The position numbers and the translations under genes were made by a program. A DNA stretch of 64,000 bases, taken from Flavobacterium shii. GTDB lineage: Bacteria > Bacteroidota > Bacteroidia > Flavobacteriales > Flavobacteriaceae. Below, in pieces: positions 8,901 to 17,406 of this stretch. The DNA lies in the NCBI RefSeq assembly GCF_025847235.1, contig NZ_JAOZEW010000019.1, forward strand, positions 60,641 through 124,640, in the 5' to 3' direction. The notes under the pieces were generated by a model. That model saw only the letters and a program-made list of their open reading frames with translations. It ran no database searches and had not been told where the DNA came from. How positions within the stretch are numbered: the stretch's first letter is position 1; each line of letters opens with the position of its first letter.

Positions 8901-9611
8901 CTAGTGAAACGTGAAGTTAATTAGGATTGCTCTTGATTTTATAGATTCAATGTTGCTGGTCCATGGGCTATTTGGGTCTTTGTCTCGAATTAATTCATCA
9001 TTGATTCCAAATGAACCTCTAATAGAAGGAGAGAAAATAAAATATTCTGAGAAGAAATCAATCCCAAAACCTAATTCATAATTCATAGTCCAGGGTTTTA
9101 CTCTAAAGCGTTGCTCTAAATTATCATCTATGGATTTTGAATTACTGGAAAGGTTTAATGTGCTCGATACTCCACCTAATAAATAAGGACGAACATTTCC
9201 TGTTCTTAAAGAAGAGAACTTTAAGAGTAAAGGGAAGTTTATGTATGTACTATTTACTTCCCTTAGATAATCTGTCTTTGACGTAAATTCGGGATTAGGA
9301 TAATACAAATCTCTCTTTGTATAATATAATCCTGGTTCAAAACGCAAGTTAATGTATTCATGCAATCTTAAATCGGCGACAACCCCAACATTAAATCCCG
9401 TTGTTTTTTTTACCTGAATATCTGGCCCAACGGTTTTGTAATCGATCTTAAAATCATAACTGTTGAATCCCAGGTAATATCCAAAATAAAGACGTTGTTT
9501 TTGCCAAGTCTCCAAATTGATTATAGGATCTTTACTAAACATGCTTTTAGTAAATTGTGAATACCCTGTTGTTGTTAAGGTAAGTAAGATTAAGATTATA
9601 GTTTTTCTCAT
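8901..9611 (-). CDS. porT: PorT-like outer membrane beta-barrel, type 9 secretion
   Basis: A 236-aa exported protein with signal peptide MRKTIILILLTLTTTGYSQ followed by an outer-membrane barrel of PorT type (YFGYYLGFNSYDFKI, VGVVADLRLHEYINLRFEPG, NFPLLLKFSSLRTGNVRPY). PorT (SprT in gliding flavobacteria) is a component of the type 9 secretion system, and in related genomes it sits directly after ubiE, as here with a gap of one base. Family membership rests on this neighbourhood plus the recognisable barrel. A generic PorT-like beta-barrel of another function is the alternative. Confidence 0.8.
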   Translation of the reverse strand: MRKTIILILLTLTTTGYSQFTKSMFSKDPIINLETWQKQRLYFGYYLGFNSYDFKIDYKTVGPDIQVKKTTGFNVGVVADLRLHEYINLRFEPGLYYTKRDLYYPNPEFTSKTDYLREVNSTYINFPLLLKFSSLRTGNVRPYLLGGVSSTLNLSSNSKSIDDNLEQRFRVKPWTMNYELGFGIDFFSEYFIFSPSIRGSFGINDELIRDKDPNSPWTSNIESIKSRAILINFTFH

Positions 9612-9612
9612 A

Positions 9613-10344
9613 CTATTTTTTAGAAGCTGAATAAATTGTTGCTACACCAAGTGTTTGTGGCATGGCCACCACACTTATAAACCCAATTTTTCTCAAAATA
9701 TTGTTTAACGCTTCTCCATGTGGAAATGCAGCAGCAGATTCTGATAAATATCCATAAGCCGAATCGTCTTTTGAAAACATTTTTCCAATAAGTGGAAGTA
9801 TGTTTTTAGTATAAAAAGTGTAACCTTGTTTGTAAGGAGTTTTTTCTGGTACAGAAGTTTCCAAAATTACAAAAACACCATTAGGTCTTAATACCCTTAA
9901 AATTTCTGATAATCCTTTCTCCAGATTTTCAAAATTCCTAACGCCAAAAGCTACAGTAATGGCATCAAAATGATTATCTTCAAATGGAATTTTTTCAGAA
10001 TCACCCAAAACCATATCTATAGTTTGAGAAAGGTTTTTTGCAGCAATTTTTTTCTTTCCTACCTCAAGCATTCCAGATGATATATCCAAACCGATAATTT
10101 TTTCGGCATTGGTTTGTGCTAGTAGAATAGCTAAATCTCCGGTTCCGGTTGCAATATCAAGGATTCTTTTTGGTTTCGTGTCAGATACTATTTTTAAAAC
10201 TTTTTTACGCCATTTTATATCGATACCAAATGAAATAACACGATTTAAATTGTCGTAATTTCCAGATATATTATCAAACATTTGCTCGACTTGTTCCTTC
10301 TTTCCAAGGGTCGAATTTTTATAGGGTGTTATCTTCTCTGCCAT
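9613..10344 (-). CDS. ubiE: Demethylmenaquinone methyltransferase (UbiE/MenG)
   Basis: Adds the methyl group in the last step of menaquinone synthesis (ubiE/menG family), using SAM in the cytoplasm. It is 243 aa. The family start FDNISGNYDNLNRVISFGID is near residues 24-43, SAM-binding motif I is LDIATGTGDLAILLA, and the later signatures are VAFGVRNFENLEKGLSEI (UbiE signature region) and LPLIGKMFSKDDSAYGYLSES. Bacteroidota use menaquinone, so the MenG role is the more likely one. It is co-directional with porT one base downstream and probably co-transcribed with it. Confidence 0.96.
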   Translation of the reverse strand: MAEKITPYKNSTLGKKEQVEQMFDNISGNYDNLNRVISFGIDIKWRKKVLKIVSDTKPKRILDIATGTGDLAILLAQTNAEKIIGLDISSGMLEVGKKKIAAKNLSQTIDMVLGDSEKIPFEDNHFDAITVAFGVRNFENLEKGLSEILRVLRPNGVFVILETSVPEKTPYKQGYTFYTKNILPLIGKMFSKDDSAYGYLSESAAAFPHGEALNNILRKIGFISVVAMPQTLGVATIYSASKK

Positions 10345-10438
10345 TTTTTTTATTTGTACAAATATAATACAAACTGATTAACTGTAATTCAGTTTCTTTA
10401 ATTAGAAAAGGAAATAATTCCGTTTTTATTTTAATTAT

Positions 10439-10482
10439 ATACCCACTTTTAATGATTTGATAAAATCACTAAAAGTGGGTAT
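10439..10482. repeat. Near-perfect 44-bp palindrome in the ubiE divergent region
   Basis: The left half ATACCCACTTTTAATGATTT matches the reverse complement of the right half with two mismatches over 22 positions. It lies between ubiE (minus) and a small membrane protein (plus), about 95 bp from the first and 57 bp from the second start. It could be an operator, a cruciform or a mobile repeat. No T-run follows on either side. Confidence 0.6.
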
Positions 10483-10539
10483 TGCAGGAGACTTATTTAT
10501 TATGGAAATTTACTTTGTAAAAATGGAAATATTTTTCCA

Positions 10540-10857
10540 ATGATTAATAGAGAATTAATGACCCAAATCAAATGGGTGCTTCTTGCGCTTATCATCTCGT
10601 TTGTTCTAGTTAGTTGTTTTGAAAGTACTGTTTTTGAGAGCAGTATACTTTTTAAAGCGCAAAATACGTTCTTAGGATTAAATTTGTTTTTGGAAATTTT
10701 AATTTTCTTTGTCTTTAGTACCTTCGTGGTATTTGGTATTAAAGGCTTTTTTGAGATGTACTCTCAAAAAACTTCAAATATTATAATATTCTTTTCTGGT
10801 GTATTTTTAATATTTGTAATTTTTATTTTATGTTATCAAATACTCTTTCTAGAGTAG
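10540..10857 (+). CDS. Small three-helix membrane protein of unknown function
   Basis: A 105-aa hydrophobic protein with three predicted membrane segments at about residues 10-27 (WVLLALIISFVLVSCF), 46-67 (FLEILIFFVFSTFVVFGI) and 80-103 (IIIFFSGVFLIFVIFILCYQ). No family recognised. The LVSC stretch looks like a lipobox, but it lies within a helix without a normal signal-peptide layout, so I do not call it a lipoprotein. It is a single gene with its own downstream bidirectional terminator. The 44-bp palindrome upstream may belong to its control region. Confidence 0.6.
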   Translation: MINRELMTQIKWVLLALIISFVLVSCFESTVFESSILFKAQNTFLGLNLFLEILIFFVFSTFVVFGIKGFFEMYSQKTSNIIIFFSGVFLIFVIFILCYQILFLE

Positions 10858-10881
10858 GTCATTTCTCTAATCATTGTTTAC

Positions 10882-10917
10882 AAAAAAAAGATCCTTAATT
10901 AAGGATCTTTTTTTGTT
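10882..10917. terminator. Bidirectional terminator between the small membrane protein and folA
   Basis: The perfect palindrome AAGATCCTTAATTAAGGATC is flanked by A and T runs, in the gap between two converging genes. It fits intrinsic termination in both directions. Confidence 0.85.
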
Positions 10918-10920
10918 TTA

Positions 10921-11403
10921 TTAAAAACGGATATATGTTTCGTAAGTGTAGTCGTAAAGATGCTTCACATCTCTTTTGTTAGGCTCAGATTCTATCAACT
11001 TCCATTCTTTTTTATTAATTTCAGGAAAGTAAGTGTCGGCTTCAAAGCTATGATGAACTCTTGTAATTTCGAGAGCATCTGCAAAAGGTATTCCTAAAGT
11101 GTAAATTTCTCCACCACCAATAATAAACGAATCTTCTTCTTTGGGGCATTTCGCAATTGCCTCTTCAATACTTTTTACTATAATGCAACCTTCTGGTTGG
11201 TAATTGTCTTGGCGTGTTATTATAATGTGTGTTCTGTTTGGGAGAGGTTTAGGAAAACTTTCGAATGTTTTTCTTCCCATTATAATATGATGTCCGGTGG
11301 TAAGAGCTTTAAATCGTTTGAAATCATTAGGAAGATGCCAGACTAATTCATTGTTTTTCCCAAGGGCATTGTTTTCGGCTACTGCCGCAATCATTATTAT
11401 CAT
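10921..11403 (-). CDS. folA: Dihydrofolate reductase
   Basis: Reduces dihydrofolate to tetrahydrofolate with NADPH. It is 160 aa, the normal bacterial size. The active-site segment NNALGKNNELVWHLPNDFKR (about residues 10-29) has the catalytic acidic residue as Asp in LPNDF. IIMGRKTFESFPKPLPNRTH is the NADPH-binding region and FIIGGGEIY the conserved late Gly-Gly motif. It overlaps nothing, lies 11 bp downstream of a small 2TM gene on the same strand, and thyA is close by, so folate/dTMP genes are near each other though not in one transcript. Confidence 0.97.
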   Translation of the reverse strand: MIIMIAAVAENNALGKNNELVWHLPNDFKRFKALTTGHHIIMGRKTFESFPKPLPNRTHIIITRQDNYQPEGCIIVKSIEEAIAKCPKEEDSFIIGGGEIYTLGIPFADALEITRVHHSFEADTYFPEINKKEWKLIESEPNKRDVKHLYDYTYETYIRF

Positions 11404-11414
11404 TTTGTTTAGAA

Positions 11415-11753
11415 CTAAAGTTTGTTTTCGGTATTGTCATTTAAAGATGAGTCCAATTGAGCGATCCTTTTTTGTTGTAAAGCTACAAGGCGGTCTATTT
11501 GTTCTCTTTCCCAGTTTTTATTCATAAAGCGATCAGTGATGTATACTTTTATGAAATGTAAAATAAAAATAAAACACCATGCAGTAATTATCCAAATGTA
11601 CCAGTTTTGGCCATTTGAGATGTTAAAAAACCGATTGGCAATAAATAAAAACAAACTTCCCAAGAGGAATAAAACAAAATGAAAATAAAGAGCCTTTTTT
11701 TGTCTTAGTCTTCTTCTTGCGTATTCATACTGCTCGTGTAATTCCTTTTCCAT
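11415..11753 (-). CDS. 2TM domain-containing small membrane protein
   Basis: A 112-aa protein with an N-terminal charged segment (HEQYEYARRRLRQKKALY), two membrane helices at about residues 22-40 and 50-70 and a charged coiled-coil-like C-terminus. This layout and the RVRxxK-like lead into helix 1 match the 2TM domain family, common in Flavobacteriia and of unknown function. Similar domains occur beside histidine-kinase-type LytS/LytR regulators, but none is here. It lies 11 bp upstream of folA on the same strand and probably shares its transcript. Confidence 0.75.
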   Translation of the reverse strand: MEKELHEQYEYARRRLRQKKALYFHFVLFLLGSLFLFIANRFFNISNGQNWYIWIITAWCFIFILHFIKVYITDRFMNKNWEREQIDRLVALQQKRIAQLDSSLNDNTENKL

Positions 11754-11991
11754 GAGTTATATAATTAGATTATAAAGATAAAATTTATTTTGAAACAGGA
11801 CTGTTTTGATTGTTGGTTATTTATTTTTAAAATGGATAAAGGTTTTAAATATGAAATTTATGTGATGTTAAATTATTAATTCAATTTAATTTGAGTGCTA
11901 TTTTTATCATTGTGCTAAATCTTTGTTTGATATGATGTTACGTTGAATGAATTTGTTTAATTTTAGTTATAATTCTAAAAATTAAACAGTT

Positions 11992-12288
11992 ATGTCTTTG
12001 AAAAAACAATTTGTAAAAACGAAACCAGTTTGTAAAGTGACTTTCCTTATAGATGCCAAAGATGCTAATTCGGCAGCAGTTGTTGGCGATTTCAATAATT
12101 GGAATAGTGAAGAAGGAGTTTTAAGTAAATTAAAAAATGGAACTTTTAAAGCTACGTATGATTTGGGGAAAGATGCTTCATATGAGTTTAAGTACATTGT
12201 CGATGGAACTTATATTAATGAACCTGAAGCTGATTCTTTTAAGTGGAATGATTATGCCGGAGGAGAGAATAGCGTTTTAATTGTGTAA
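11992..12288 (+). CDS. Isoamylase early-set / glycogen-binding domain protein
   Basis: A 98-aa protein consisting almost only of a CBM48/AMPK-type glycogen-binding domain. Visible are AAVVGDFNNWN (about residues 33-43), the core beta-sandwich with KATYDLGKDASYEFKYIVDG, and the family ending AGGENSVLIV. The tryptophans in NNWN and FKWND are typical carbohydrate-stacking residues. There is no catalytic domain, so a role as a sugar-binding or accessory protein is inferred. It is a single-gene unit with a terminator directly after it, converging on thyA. The 238-bp gap before it shows no clear element. Confidence 0.8.
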   Translation: MSLKKQFVKTKPVCKVTFLIDAKDANSAAVVGDFNNWNSEEGVLSKLKNGTFKATYDLGKDASYEFKYIVDGTYINEPEADSFKWNDYAGGENSVLIV

Positions 12289-12290
12289 AA

Positions 12291-12322
12291 AAAAAATCTG
12301 CTTGATAAAGCAGATTTTATAT
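12291..12322. terminator. Bidirectional terminator between the CBM48 gene and thyA
   Basis: AAAATCTGCTT and AAGCAGATTTT form an 11-bp stem with the loop GATA, with A and T runs on the flanks, placed between two converging genes. Confidence 0.85.
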
Positions 12323-12338
12323 TCTTTAATTTATTATG

Positions 12339-13190
12339 TTATACGGCAACGCTTCCTTTTATACCTGCATGCGGTTCATAATCTAAAAGTGTAAAGTCAT
12401 TATAATCAAAATCGAAAATGTTTTTTATTTCGGGATTCAGTACCATTTTTGGTAATGGTTTTGGTTCACGTTTTAATTGTAATTCCAGTTGTTCGAAATG
12501 ATTATTGTATATATGTGCATCACCAAAAGTGTGAATGAATTCTCCAGCTTCAAGATCACATACTTGTGCAATCATCATAGTTAATAAGGCATAAGATGCA
12601 ATGTTAAAGGGAACACCTAAAAATATATCGGCACTTCGTTGGTATAATTGACATGAAAGTTTTCCTTTTGTTTCCCCTTTTTCAAGGTTAGGACTTGCTA
12701 CGTAGAATTGAAAAAAAGCATGACATGGAGGTAATGCAGCTTTATTATTGGCTACATTTTCTTCAAATGATTTTTTTGTATCTGGCAATACCGATGGGTT
12801 CCAAGCAGAAACCAGCATGCGTCGACTGTTTGGATTAGTTTTTAGTTCTGTAATTAGTTCCGAAATTTGGTCGATTTCTTCACTATTCCAATTACGCCAT
12901 TGGTGACCGTAAATAGGACCTAGATCCCCATTACTATCTGCCCATGCATCCCAAATTTTAACCCCGTTTTCCTGAAGATATTTAATATTTGTGTCGCCTT
13001 TTAAAAACCAAAGTAATTCGTATATAATCGATTTTAAGTGTAATTTTTTGGTAGTAACCATCGGGAAACCTTCACTTAGATCAAAACGCATTTGGTATCC
13101 AAAAACACTCTTTGTTCCTGTTCCTGTTCTATCTCCTTTTTGACAACCATTCTCAAGAACGTGTTGTACTAAGTCTAAATATTGTTTCAT
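12339..13190 (-). CDS. thyA: Thymidylate synthase
   Basis: Methylates dUMP to dTMP using methylene-tetrahydrofolate. It is 283 aa. Catalytic Cys156 lies in ALPPCHAFFQFY, the dUMP phosphate region is DRTGTGTKSVFGYQMRF near the N-terminus, and folate-site residues are in LYQRSADIFLGVPFNIASYA and HTFGDAHIYNNH. Compared with the 264-aa E. coli enzyme there are two short insertions, one just before the active-site Cys (KSFEENVANNK) and one after it (NLEKGETKG), both known variable spots. The start MKQYLDLVQHVL matches the family. Confidence 0.97.
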   Translation of the reverse strand: MKQYLDLVQHVLENGCQKGDRTGTGTKSVFGYQMRFDLSEGFPMVTTKKLHLKSIIYELLWFLKGDTNIKYLQENGVKIWDAWADSNGDLGPIYGHQWRNWNSEEIDQISELITELKTNPNSRRMLVSAWNPSVLPDTKKSFEENVANNKAALPPCHAFFQFYVASPNLEKGETKGKLSCQLYQRSADIFLGVPFNIASYALLTMMIAQVCDLEAGEFIHTFGDAHIYNNHFEQLELQLKREPKPLPKMVLNPEIKNIFDFDYNDFTLLDYEPHAGIKGSVAV

Positions 13191-13199
13191 TTTTCATTT

Positions 13200-13257
13200 G
13201 GCTTTATGCCTTATGCTGTAGGCTTTAAGCTTGTAGCCTAGAGCTTATTGCTTAAGA
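13200..13257. repeat. Short repeat-rich spacer between thyA and the BFN gene
   Basis: The spacer consists of variations of GGCTTTATGCC, TATGCTGTAGGCTTTAAG and GTAGCCTAGAGCTTA, that is GGCTT/AAGCC-type motifs in both orientations. It looks like a decayed short intergenic repeat. No coding content. Confidence 0.4.
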
Positions 13258-13887
13258 TTATGCTTCTCTTTTAGAAATTTCGTCGCGAATTTTGGCGGCT
13301 TTTTCGTAATCTTCCTGTGTAACAGCTTGTTCTAATAATTCATTCAGTTCTTGAATGGTATGTTTAGAGTAGGTTTCGCCAGATTGATTGCTTTCTTCCT
13401 CACGACCAAATGTTTCAGGGTTAGAAAGAACATCATCTATTTCCTGGGAGTCTTTATCAGTTTCCATTGAATTTGATTTCAAATAGATTCCTGCTTTGTC
13501 CAGAATGTTTTTATAAGTAAATATCGGCGCATTAAAACGTAACGCCAAAGCGATGGCATCAGAAGTTCTTGCGTCGATGATTTCTTCGATTTTGTCTCTC
13601 TCGCAAATTAAGCTAGAGTAAAATACGCCATCAACCAGTTTATGAATAATAACTTGTTTTACAACGATATCAAATCGTTCTGCAAAGTTCTTGAATAAAT
13701 CATGTGTTAATGGGCGAGGTGGTTTTATCTCTTTTTCTAAAGCAATAGCGATTGATTGCGCTTCAAATGCACCAATTACAATTGGTAACTTTCGTTCGCC
13801 ATCAACTTCATTCAAAATCAAAGCATAGGCGCCATTTTGAGTTTGACTGTATGAAATTCCTTTTATAGATAATTTAACTAAGCTCAT
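13258..13887 (-). CDS. Bifunctional nuclease (BFN/DUF151) family protein with C-terminal UVR motif
   Basis: A 209-aa protein. Residues about 1-140 are the BFN/DUF151 domain (LPIVIGAFEAQSIAIALE, RPLTHDLF, DARTSDAIALALRFNAPIF), found in many bacteria and reported to have nuclease activity in some members. The C-terminus (about 172-208) is a UvrB/UvrC motif helix pair (ELNELLEQAVTQEDYEKAAK). The linker between them is acidic and low-complexity. This two-part layout is common in Bacteroidota. The exact substrate and role are not visible from sequence. It is upstream of thyA on the same strand. Confidence 0.85.
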   Translation of the reverse strand: MSLVKLSIKGISYSQTQNGAYALILNEVDGERKLPIVIGAFEAQSIAIALEKEIKPPRPLTHDLFKNFAERFDIVVKQVIIHKLVDGVFYSSLICERDKIEEIIDARTSDAIALALRFNAPIFTYKNILDKAGIYLKSNSMETDKDSQEIDDVLSNPETFGREEESNQSGETYSKHTIQELNELLEQAVTQEDYEKAAKIRDEISKREA

Positions 13888-13977
13888 AAGTTGCAGACGT
13901 AAAAGGTATTACTACCTCAATTTAATTAGAATTTTGTGTAAAAAATAAAAGTGCAATTTTAATCAAAAAATATGGAA

Positions 13978-14028
13978 CAAAAAAGCTACCTAAAGCAAAG
14001 ATACGATTATCTTATTTTTAGGTAGCAA
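13978..14028 (-). terminator. Terminator after etfA
   Basis: On the minus strand GCTACCTAAA pairs with TTTAGGTAGC over 10 bp with a 22-nt intervening sequence, followed by TTTTTT. It lies 30 bp after the etfA stop. Confidence 0.7.
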
Positions 14029-14057
14029 TATTTGTGTATAGAATTTTTTTAATTCTA

Positions 14058-15023
14058 TTAATGTTGTGCTTTAAAAGCCTTCAGTTTTTCAATTAATTTA
14101 GGAACAACCTCAAAGGCATCACCAACAACTCCGTAGTCTGCAACTTTAAAGAAAGGGGCTTCCGGATCATTGTTAATTACTAATTTTACTTTTGATGAGT
14201 TGATACCTGCAATGTGTTGTATTGCTCCAGAAATTCCGATTGCAATATATAAATTTGTTGCAACTGGTTTTCCTGTTTGACCTACGTGTTCGCTATGAGG
14301 TCTCCATCCTAAATCCGAAACTGGTTTAGAGCATGCAGTTGCAGCACCAAGTACAGCAGCTAAATCTTCTACTAATCCCCAGTTTTCAGGTCCCTTTAAT
14401 CCACGTCCTCCAGAAACTACTATATCAGCATCGGCGATAGATACTTTACCAGTTACTTTTTCTACAGATTCTAATTTTACTCCAAAGTCATTGTCACCAA
14501 TAGTTGGGTTGAAATCTTCTGGAGTTGCAGCACCTGCGCTTTCGTAAATACCATAAGAGTTTTTGGCAAGACCAAGAACTTTTACATCAGTATTGATTTC
14601 TGTAATATTGAAAGCTTTGTTTGAAAAAGCATTTCTTTTTACCTGAAAAGGAGATGTACTCACGGGTAATCCTACAACATTTGATGCAAATCCAGCTTCC
14701 AGAGCTACAGCAACCAATGGTGAAATATAAATACTGTCTGTACTTGAAGATAGTAAAACTACTTTTGTCCCTTCTTTTTGAGCCGCTTGTTTAATAACAT
14801 CAGCATAAGCTTTAGCGGTAAAACCAGCTAATTTGTCGTTGGTTACTTTAAGAACTTTATCAACTCCATATTTCGATAATTCGCTTACGTCGCTTGTGTT
14901 TATTGTTAATGCGGTAACGGTTGTTCCTAATGTTTCGGCAATTTTTTTAGCGTATGAAGCCAATTCAAAAGCTACCTTTTTAAATTTTCCTTCTGCAGAT
15001 TCTGCATATATTAATATTGACAT
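14058..15023 (-). CDS. etfA: Electron transfer flavoprotein subunit alpha
   Basis: The FAD-binding subunit of the ETF heterodimer, which takes electrons from acyl-CoA and other dehydrogenases. It is 321 aa. Residues about 1-185 form domain I, and about 190-318 the FAD domain with VSGGRGLKGPENWGLVEDLA, SDLGWRPHSEHVGQTGKPVA, LYIAIGISGAIQHIAGI and INNDPEAPFF, all standard FAD-contacting stretches. It is downstream of etfB on the same strand with a 117-bp gap that holds a short repeat, so the two are probably one operon. Confidence 0.97.
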   Translation of the reverse strand: MSILIYAESAEGKFKKVAFELASYAKKIAETLGTTVTALTINTSDVSELSKYGVDKVLKVTNDKLAGFTAKAYADVIKQAAQKEGTKVVLLSSSTDSIYISPLVAVALEAGFASNVVGLPVSTSPFQVKRNAFSNKAFNITEINTDVKVLGLAKNSYGIYESAGAATPEDFNPTIGDNDFGVKLESVEKVTGKVSIADADIVVSGGRGLKGPENWGLVEDLAAVLGAATACSKPVSDLGWRPHSEHVGQTGKPVATNLYIAIGISGAIQHIAGINSSKVKLVINNDPEAPFFKVADYGVVGDAFEVVPKLIEKLKAFKAQH

Positions 15024-15043
15024 AGTTTTTTGTTTTGAAGTTT

Positions 15044-15139
15044 AAAGTTTGCTTCGCCTGTTCGAGCGAAGCTCTCGGGTCAGGTTTAAAGTTCATAAAC
15101 TGAGACTGAAAACCGAGACTGAATACTGATTACTAGATT
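15044..15139. repeat. Repeat-like spacer between etfB and etfA
   Basis: Contains GCTTCGCctgttcGAGCGAAGC (an inverted pair), the direct word GTTTAAAGTT twice, CTGAGACTGAAAACCGAGACTG and a triplicated ATTACTAG. It resembles the flavobacterial short intergenic repeats seen elsewhere in the window (the word GACTCGAGACTGAAAGTCGA recurs near 41532). No gene. Confidence 0.4.
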
Positions 15140-15140
15140 A

Positions 15141-15887
15141 CTAGATTACTTTCGCTTCGTTGTGTAATAAATTGATTAACTCATCTAAATTGTCTGGAGA
15201 AACTAGTTTTACTGCAGATCTTGGAGCTGGTTTTTCAAATTTAACTGCTTTAGTATTTGCAGGAGCATTAACTGGTTCAACAATTGCCAAGGCTTTTGTT
15301 CTTGCAGTCATAATTCCTCTCATGTTTGGAATACGTAAATCTTTTTCTTCAACTAATCCTTTTTGACCACCAATAATTAATGGTAAAGAAGTGCTTACAG
15401 TTTCTTTTCCTCCGTCTATCTCACGAACAGCTTTTACATTAGTTCCATCTACAGTTATGTTTGTACATGAGTTTAAAAAGTTATATCCTAAGATTCCAGA
15501 AATCATTCCAGGAACCATTCCACCATTATAGTCTAATGATTCTTTTCCTGCAATAATTAAATCGTAACCACCGTTTTTAATAACTTCTGCAAGTTGTTTT
15601 GCTACGAAGAAACCATCAGTAGGGTTTGCATTGATACGAATTGCTTCGTTTGCTCCAATTGCTAGTGCTTTACGTAAAGTTGGTTCTGTTTCCGGGCCAC
15701 CAACATTTACTATAGTAACTGTAGCGCCTTGTTGCTCTTGAAACCAAATTGCACGTGTTAAACCGAATTCGTCGTTAGGATTAATTACATATTGTACGCC
15801 GTTGGTATCAAATTCTGAATCACCATTGGTAAAGTTGATTTTTGAAGTAGTATCAGGTACATGACTGATGCAAACTAATATTTTCAT
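15141..15887 (-). CDS. etfB: Electron transfer flavoprotein subunit beta
   Basis: The AMP-binding partner of EtfA. It is 248 aa from MKILVCISHVPDTTSKI. Family features are VQYVINPNDEFGLTRAIW (about residues 30-47), ALAIGANEAIRI, the AMP-binding region LIIAGKESLDYNGGMVPGM, and a late GIMTARTKALAIVEP segment. The start at 15887 is used because the upstream in-frame ATG (15923) adds 12 residues absent from the family and runs into the likely promoter box TAAATTTG (minus strand, 15923-15930). It is the first gene of the etfBA operon, divergent from pdhB. Confidence 0.96.
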   Translation of the reverse strand: MKILVCISHVPDTTSKINFTNGDSEFDTNGVQYVINPNDEFGLTRAIWFQEQQGATVTIVNVGGPETEPTLRKALAIGANEAIRINANPTDGFFVAKQLAEVIKNGGYDLIIAGKESLDYNGGMVPGMISGILGYNFLNSCTNITVDGTNVKAVREIDGGKETVSTSLPLIIGGQKGLVEEKDLRIPNMRGIMTARTKALAIVEPVNAPANTKAVKFEKPAPRSAVKLVSPDNLDELINLLHNEAKVI

Positions 15888-16362
15888 AAGTATAGATTTT
15901 ATTATTTCTAAATACGTTTCCACAAATTTAGAAATATAATCCGAATAATTTACTATGCATGCATAATATTTTTAAAAACTATTACGTTTTCGTAATATAG
16001 GACTTAGATTTTGAAGAATGTTGGTTTTTATGGTTGAAAAAGTGGTGATTAAGCAAGTATTTATGTCTGGAAAAGAAATAATAATTAATAAAAACGGTAA
16101 TTATTGGGACGGTTTATAGAATTTTAATTTCTTTAAATCAGAATTTCTAACAAAATAAAAATTAAATTAAGATCTGTATAACTATTTTACGGACTATTAT
16201 ATCGATTTCGTAATCGATAAGTTTCAATTGCTGAAAAGTTAAAACCCTAGTAAAACATAAATATAGAAAGGACTTCTTGTTTTTTAAACTAAATTTATGC
16301 TTTTAAGTAATTTAAAATATTTATTTTTGCTTTTCAGAAAAATACAACATACAATATAAAAT
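15888..16362. other. 475-bp gap between etfB and pdhB
   Basis: It holds the divergent promoters: TAAATTTG for etfB (minus, 15923-15930) and TATTTTTG for pdhB (plus, 16322-16329), each fitting TAnnTTTG. A palindrome TATGCATGCATA lies near 15954. A 29-codon ORF (16030-16119, starting MVEKVVIKQVFMSG) is present, but it has no recognised relatives and I do not call it a gene. Nothing else is seen. Confidence 0.5.
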
Positions 16363-17343
16363 ATGAGAACAATACAATTTAGAGAGGCCATTTGCGAAGC
16401 GATGAGCGAAGAAATGCGTCACGATGAATCCATATATTTAATGGGCGAAGAAGTTGCAGAATACAATGGTGCGTATAAAGCATCAAAAGGAATGCTTGCT
16501 GAGTTTGGAGAAAAAAGAGTAATCGATACTCCAATTGCAGAACTTGGTTTTACTGGAATTGCAGTTGGATCTGCAATGAACGGTTGTCGTCCAATTGTAG
16601 AATATATGACTTTCAACTTCTGTTTAGTTGGTATTGATCAAATTATAAATAATGCTGCCAAAATGCGTCAGATGACAGGAGGACAATTTAATGTACCTAT
16701 TGTTTTTCGTGGGCCAACTGCTTCAGCAGGACAATTGGGAGCAACTCACTCTCAAGCTTTGGAAAATTGGTTTGCAAATACACCAGGACTTAAAGTTGTA
16801 GTTCCATCTACTCCTTATGATGCCAAAGGACTTTTAAAATCAGCAATTCGTGATAATGACCCTGTAATTTTTATGGAGTCTGAGCAAATGTATGGTGATA
16901 AAGGTGAAGTTCCAGACGGAGAATATACAATTCCTCTAGGAGTTGCTGATGTAAAACGTGAAGGAACAGATGTAACCATCGTATCTTTTGGAAAAATCAT
17001 CAAAGAAGCATTTATTGCTGCAGATGAATTGGCTAAAGAAGGTATCTCTTGTGAGATTATCGATTTAAGAACAGTTCGTCCAATGGATAAAGATGCAATC
17101 TTAGCTTCTGTTAAAAAAACAAACCGTTTAGTAATTCTTGAGGAAGCCTGGCCATTTGCAAGTATATCTTCGGAGATTACTTATATTGTACAAGAACAAG
17201 CTTTTGATTTTCTTGATGCGCCAATTCAACGTATTACAACAGCAGATACTCCTGCACCTTACTCTCCTGTATTGCTTAAAGACTGGTTGCCAAATTCTGG
17301 TGATGTTATAAAAGCAGTAAAGAAAGTGATGTATAAAAAATAA
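16363..17343 (+). CDS. pdhB: Pyruvate dehydrogenase E1 component, beta subunit
   Basis: With PdhA it decarboxylates pyruvate using thiamine diphosphate in the pyruvate dehydrogenase complex. It is 326 aa. MGEEVAEYNGAYKASKGML (about 27-45) contains the conserved active-site Glu region, DTPIAELGFTGIAVGSAM follows, and further signatures are FRGPTASAGQLGATHSQALE, GLKVVVPSTPYDAKGLL and EEAWPFASISSEI. The sequence is the PDH type rather than the branched-chain type by overall resemblance. PdhA and E2 are not adjacent. It is followed by a clear terminator, so it forms a one-gene unit here. Confidence 0.95.
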   Translation: MRTIQFREAICEAMSEEMRHDESIYLMGEEVAEYNGAYKASKGMLAEFGEKRVIDTPIAELGFTGIAVGSAMNGCRPIVEYMTFNFCLVGIDQIINNAAKMRQMTGGQFNVPIVFRGPTASAGQLGATHSQALENWFANTPGLKVVVPSTPYDAKGLLKSAIRDNDPVIFMESEQMYGDKGEVPDGEYTIPLGVADVKREGTDVTIVSFGKIIKEAFIAADELAKEGISCEIIDLRTVRPMDKDAILASVKKTNRLVILEEAWPFASISSEITYIVQEQAFDFLDAPIQRITTADTPAPYSPVLLKDWLPNSGDVIKAVKKVMYKK

Positions 17344-17363
17344 GAAAATTAACAATGCTAATA

Positions 17364-17400
17364 AAACTTCATCATTTTCTTAATTGATGAAGTTTTTTTT
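17364..17400 (+). terminator. Terminator after pdhB
   Basis: AACTTCATCA and TGATGAAGTT form a 10-bp stem followed by a long T run, 21 bp after the pdhB stop. Confidence 0.9.
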
Positions 17401-17406
17401 TGGATT

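Noticed and set aside
16030..16119. A 29-codon ORF between etfB and pdhB
   Set aside because: No terminator behind it, no alternative pairing, no unusual codon content and no family, so it was not treated as a leader peptide or gene.
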